A DNA stretch of 64,000 bases, from assembly GCF_021390155.1 (NCBI RefSeq), contig NZ_CP089985.1:2677001-2741000 (forward strand). The letters are read 5' to 3'. The notes under the pieces were generated by a model, which was not told the DNA's origin, made no database searches, and saw nothing but the letters and a program-made list of their open reading frames with translations. Shown piece after piece: positions 61,253-64,000 of this stretch. Source of the DNA: Pseudomonas sp. HN11 (GTDB taxonomy: Bacteria; Pseudomonadota; Gammaproteobacteria; Pseudomonadales; Pseudomonadaceae). The translations under genes and the position numbers were made by a program. Each line of letters begins with the position of its first letter. Within the stretch, counting starts at the first letter, position 1.

Positions 61253-62658
61253 AACGACCGCACAATCCGCCCCAACGTCTCCATCGCCTTTTCCGACACC
61301 TCGGTCCACGGGCTGCCGTAGTTCAGGCGGATGCAGTTCCGAAAGCGCTGGGTCGCCGAGAAGATCGGCCCCGGCGCAATGCTGATGCCTTGCGCCAACG
61401 CCATCTGAAACAACTTCAACGAATCCGTCTGCTCCGGCAGCTCAAGCCACAGGAAATACCCGCCGGCGGGTTGGCTGACCCGTGTCTGCGCTGGAAAATA
61501 GCGGGCGATGGCCGCCAGCATGGCGCTTTGTTGCTCTTCCAGGGCGTAGCGCAATTTGCGCAGGTGTCGGTCATAGCCGCCGTGCTGCAAGTAATCGGCA
61601 ATCGCCGCCTGGGCCGGCATCGACGGGCAAAGCGAGGTCATCAACTTCAGGCGCTCAACCTTTTGCGCAAAGCGCCCGGCCGCCACCCAACCCACGCGAT
61701 AGCCGGGGGCCAGGCTTTTGGCGAAGGATCCGCAATGCATCACCAGGCCTTCGGTATCGAACGCCTTGGCGGGTTTCGGCGCCTGTTGGCCGTAATACAG
61801 TTCGGCGTACACATCGTCTTCGATCAAGGGCACTTGATGGCCGCGCAGCAGTTCCACCAATGCCAGCTTCTTGGTTTCCGGCAGGGTCGCGCCCATGGGG
61901 TTCTGAAAGCTGGTCATGGTCCAGCAGGCCTTGATCGGGTAGCGCTCCAGGGTTTGCGCAAGGGCGTTGAGGTCAATGCCATCGCGCGGGTGCACGGGGA
62001 TTTCCACCGCCTTGAGTTTCAAACGCTCTAACACCTGCAGGCAGGCATAAAACGCCGGGGCCTCGATAGCCACCAGGTCACCCGGTTCGGTAACGGCTTG
62101 CAGGCACAGGTTCAAGGCCTCCAGGGCGCCGTTGGTGATCAACAGCTCTTCCATCGGCAGCATCAACCCGCCGACCACGTAGCGCAGGGCAATCTGCCGG
62201 CGCAGTTGCGGGTTGCCCGGCGACATGTCGGTGACCACCAGGCGCGGGTCCATCTCACGGCTGGCGCTGGCCAGGGAGCGCGCCAGGCGCGGCAGTGGAA
62301 ACAGCATGGGGCTGGGGAACGCCGAGCCGAAAGGGACGGTGTTCGGGTCCTTGATCGAGTCGAGTACGGAGAATACCAGTTCGCTCACATCCACTTCGGT
62401 GGACTCATGCACCTGCTCGCTCACCACCGGTTCGGAAAACGGGCTGGGCGCATGGGTGTTGACGAAGTAGCCGGAGCGCGGCCGCGCGCGGATCAGGCCG
62501 CGGCGTTCCAGTAGGTAGTAGGCCTGGAACACCGTGGACGGGCTGATGCCGTAGGTCTGGCTGGCATAACGCACCGAGGGCACCCGTTGGCCGGGGCCGA
62601 GTACGCCGGAGCGGATCAGTTCTGCAATGTCGTCGGCGAATTTTTCGTAGCGTTTCAT
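61249..62658 (-). CDS. MocR-type regulator (GntR HTH fused to aminotransferase)
   Basis: 469 residues. N-terminal GntR winged helix (YEKFADDIAELIRSGVLGPGQRVPS, then YGISPSTVFQAYYLLERRGL), a linker, and a fold-type I aminotransferase domain. PLP Lys is in MHCGSFAKSLAPGYRVGWVA; Asp/Tyr ligands are near LIEDDVYAELYYG; Asn in TSFQNPMGATLP. Such regulators use PLP or an amino compound as effector and rarely keep transaminase activity. The target is unknown; the convergent SDR or divergent genes are candidates. Confidence 0.9.
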   Translation of the reverse strand: MKRYEKFADDIAELIRSGVLGPGQRVPSVRYASQTYGISPSTVFQAYYLLERRGLIRARPRSGYFVNTHAPSPFSEPVVSEQVHESTEVDVSELVFSVLDSIKDPNTVPFGSAFPSPMLFPLPRLARSLASASREMDPRLVVTDMSPGNPQLRRQIALRYVVGGLMLPMEELLITNGALEALNLCLQAVTEPGDLVAIEAPAFYACLQVLERLKLKAVEIPVHPRDGIDLNALAQTLERYPIKACWTMTSFQNPMGATLPETKKLALVELLRGHQVPLIEDDVYAELYYGQQAPKPAKAFDTEGLVMHCGSFAKSLAPGYRVGWVAAGRFAQKVERLKLMTSLCPSMPAQAAIADYLQHGGYDRHLRKLRYALEEQQSAMLAAIARYFPAQTRVSQPAGGYFLWLELPEQTDSLKLFQMALAQGISIAPGPIFSATQRFRNCIRLNYGSPWTEVSEKAMETLGRIVRSF

Positions 62659-62680
62659 TCAGGCTCAGTCAGTGTGTGTT

Positions 62681-64000
62681 TTAACGGTTCAACGGCGCCA
62701 CAAAGCGGCTGTCGGCAATGCTATAGATACCCGGCTCATCCACGTCCGTGACCTTGAAACGCAACGTCTGCGAACTGCTCGCCGGTTTATCCGCCAGCAA
62801 CGCCACCGACACCGGCACATCGCTGATTTCCCCCGGCGCCAGGCTGATCTCTGTCTTGCCTTGCAACTGGAACCTGCCGGCGTCCACCAGCTCCAGGCGG
62901 TAGTCCTGGCGTTGCTGGGTCTTGTTGATCACCTTGAGGCTGTAGATGTTTTCGATCAGGCCCTGGGCATTTTCGCGGAACATGCCACGGTCCTTGGTCA
63001 CATCCAGCGACACCATCGGCCGTTCCACCAACGCCACTACTAACGCAGCAATCATTACCAGCAGCATGGCACTGTAGCCGATCAGGCGCGGCCTTAGCAG
63101 GTGCGTCTTGCCGCCTTGCAATTGATGTTCACTGGTGTAGCTCACCAGGCCGCGCGGGTAGCCCATCTTGTCCATGATCGAATCGCAGGCGTCGATGCAC
63201 GCCGCGCAGCCAATGCACTCCATTTGCAGGCCGTCGCGGATGTCGATCCCGGTGGGGCAGACCTGCACGCACAATTGGCAGTCGATGCAGTCGCCCAGGC
63301 CGACGTCGACTGGCTTGACTTCACGTTTGCGTGGGCCACGGCTTTCGCCGCGGGCTACGTTGTAGGAAATGGTCAGGGTGTCTTTGTCGAACATCACGCT
63401 CTGGAATCGCGCATAGGGGCACATGTGCATGCACACCGCTTCGCGCAGCCAGCCGGCGTTGATATAGGTGGCGCCGGTAAAAAACAGCACCCAGAACAGG
63501 CTGACACCGCCCATCTGCCAGGTCAGCAGCTCGGCCGCCAGGGGGCGGATCGGCGTGAAATAGCCGACAAAGGTCAGCCCGGTCAGCACGCTGATGCCCA
63601 GCCATAACGTGTGCTTGGCCGAGCGTCGCGCCAATTTGTTCAGGCTCCAGGGCGCCGCTTGCAGCTTGATGCGCTGGTTGCGCTCACCTTCGGTGACTTT
63701 TTCGCACCACATGAACAGCCAGGTAAATGAGCTTTGCGGGCAGGTATAGCCGCACCATACGCGGCCGGCGAACACGGTGATTGCAAACAGGCCGAACGCG
63801 CAGATGATCAGCAGCGCCGACAACAGGATGAAATCCTGCGGCCAGAAGGTGGCGCCGAAAATGTGGAATTTGCTTTGCGCCAGGTCCCACAGCACGGCCT
63901 GGCGCCCACCCCAGTTCAGCCATACGGTGCCGAAAAAGGCCAGGAACAGCAAAGCCGCTCCGCTGACACGCAAGGTGCGGAACAGGCCGGTAAAGCTGCG
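62681..64000 (-). CDS. ccoG: Cytochrome c oxidase accessory protein CcoG (partial, 5' end outside window)
   Basis: About 440 C-terminal residues are in the window; the frame stays open to base 64000, so the start lies outside. FixG/RdxA family: membrane segments (TVWLNWGGRQAVLWDL, CGYTCPQSSFTWLFMWCEKV), two 4Fe-4S ferredoxin motifs (CIDCQLCVQVCP and CIGCAACIDACD), and a C-terminal periplasmic IG-like domain. CcoG reduces copper(II) for loading the cbb3-type oxidase. It is usually next to ccoNOPQ, which is probably beyond the right edge. Confidence 0.94.
   Translation of the reverse strand, partial: RSFTGLFRTLRVSGAALLFLAFFGTVWLNWGGRQAVLWDLAQSKFHIFGATFWPQDFILLSALLIICAFGLFAITVFAGRVWCGYTCPQSSFTWLFMWCEKVTEGERNQRIKLQAAPWSLNKLARRSAKHTLWLGISVLTGLTFVGYFTPIRPLAAELLTWQMGGVSLFWVLFFTGATYINAGWLREAVCMHMCPYARFQSVMFDKDTLTISYNVARGESRGPRKREVKPVDVGLGDCIDCQLCVQVCPTGIDIRDGLQMECIGCAACIDACDSIMDKMGYPRGLVSYTSEHQLQGGKTHLLRPRLIGYSAMLLVMIAALVVALVERPMVSLDVTKDRGMFRENAQGLIENIYSLKVINKTQQRQDYRLELVDAGRFQLQGKTEISLAPGEISDVPVSVALLADKPASSSQTLRFKVTDVDEPGIYSIADSRFVAPLNR

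Overview
The window is chromosomal DNA of a Pseudomonas, most likely of the P. fluorescens group. The grounds are gene content and order: a complete mtlEFGKDYZ/mtlR mannitol locus, a kguEKTD/ptxS 2-ketogluconate operon, sfnB/sfnG sulfone genes, muxABC-opmB, several Pseudomonas-restricted families (DUF1652, DUF2790, DUF6124, DUF6392) and REP/REPIN repeats of the P. fluorescens type. Coding density is high and GC-rich. The clear exception is an AT-richer island at about 44.5-46.0 kb. I see no tRNA, rRNA or CRISPR.

Layout. 1-9.3 kb: a partial FecR-like anti-sigma gene, a secreted PepSY protein, dpkA, small conserved proteins, a divergent LysR/nitrilase pair, a lipoprotein/GNAT pair, a purine permease and a chemoreceptor. 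9.4-14.6 kb: kguD-kguT-kguK-kguE and ptxS, with two perfect PtxS operators. 14.6-24.2 kb: LysE exporter, AraC regulator, DUF1345 protein, then an RND pump (permease and adaptor, no outer-membrane partner) divergent from an RstAB-like two-component system, and a methyltransferase. 24.2-28.2 kb: a TauE/SafE exporter, an IS256-type transposase remnant, and divergent sfnB and sfnG. The sfn intergenic region carries two sigma-54 promoters and a central palindrome. 28.3-33.5 kb: an unknown gene, a ParD-like antitoxin/methionine aminopeptidase operon with its own palindrome, DUF1652 and DUF2790 genes, and an autotransporter with RTX-like repeats. 33.7-46.9 kb: the mannitol operon, all on the minus strand, with REP elements between mtlE/mtlF and mtlD/mtlY.

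The most unusual part is 42.2-46.0 kb, between mtlE and its activator mtlR. It holds a DUF6124 gene with a structured leader, a PAAR protein, a PAAR/pyocin-S type toxin whose N-terminus is broken by a frameshift, its DUF6392 immunity gene, and a second DUF6392 immunity gene without a toxin. Between the two immunity genes I can read two fossils: the last ~23 codons of a diverged mtlR with its REP, and the last ~17 codons of a second toxin, which still overlaps the second immunity start codon. Together they record how one toxin-immunity pair replaced another while the old immunity gene was kept.

46.9-64 kb: a glycosyltransferase, tpx, the muxABC-opmB tripartite pump, an MHYT-GGDEF-EAL c-di-GMP enzyme, a short-chain dehydrogenase, a MocR-type regulator and a partial ccoG.
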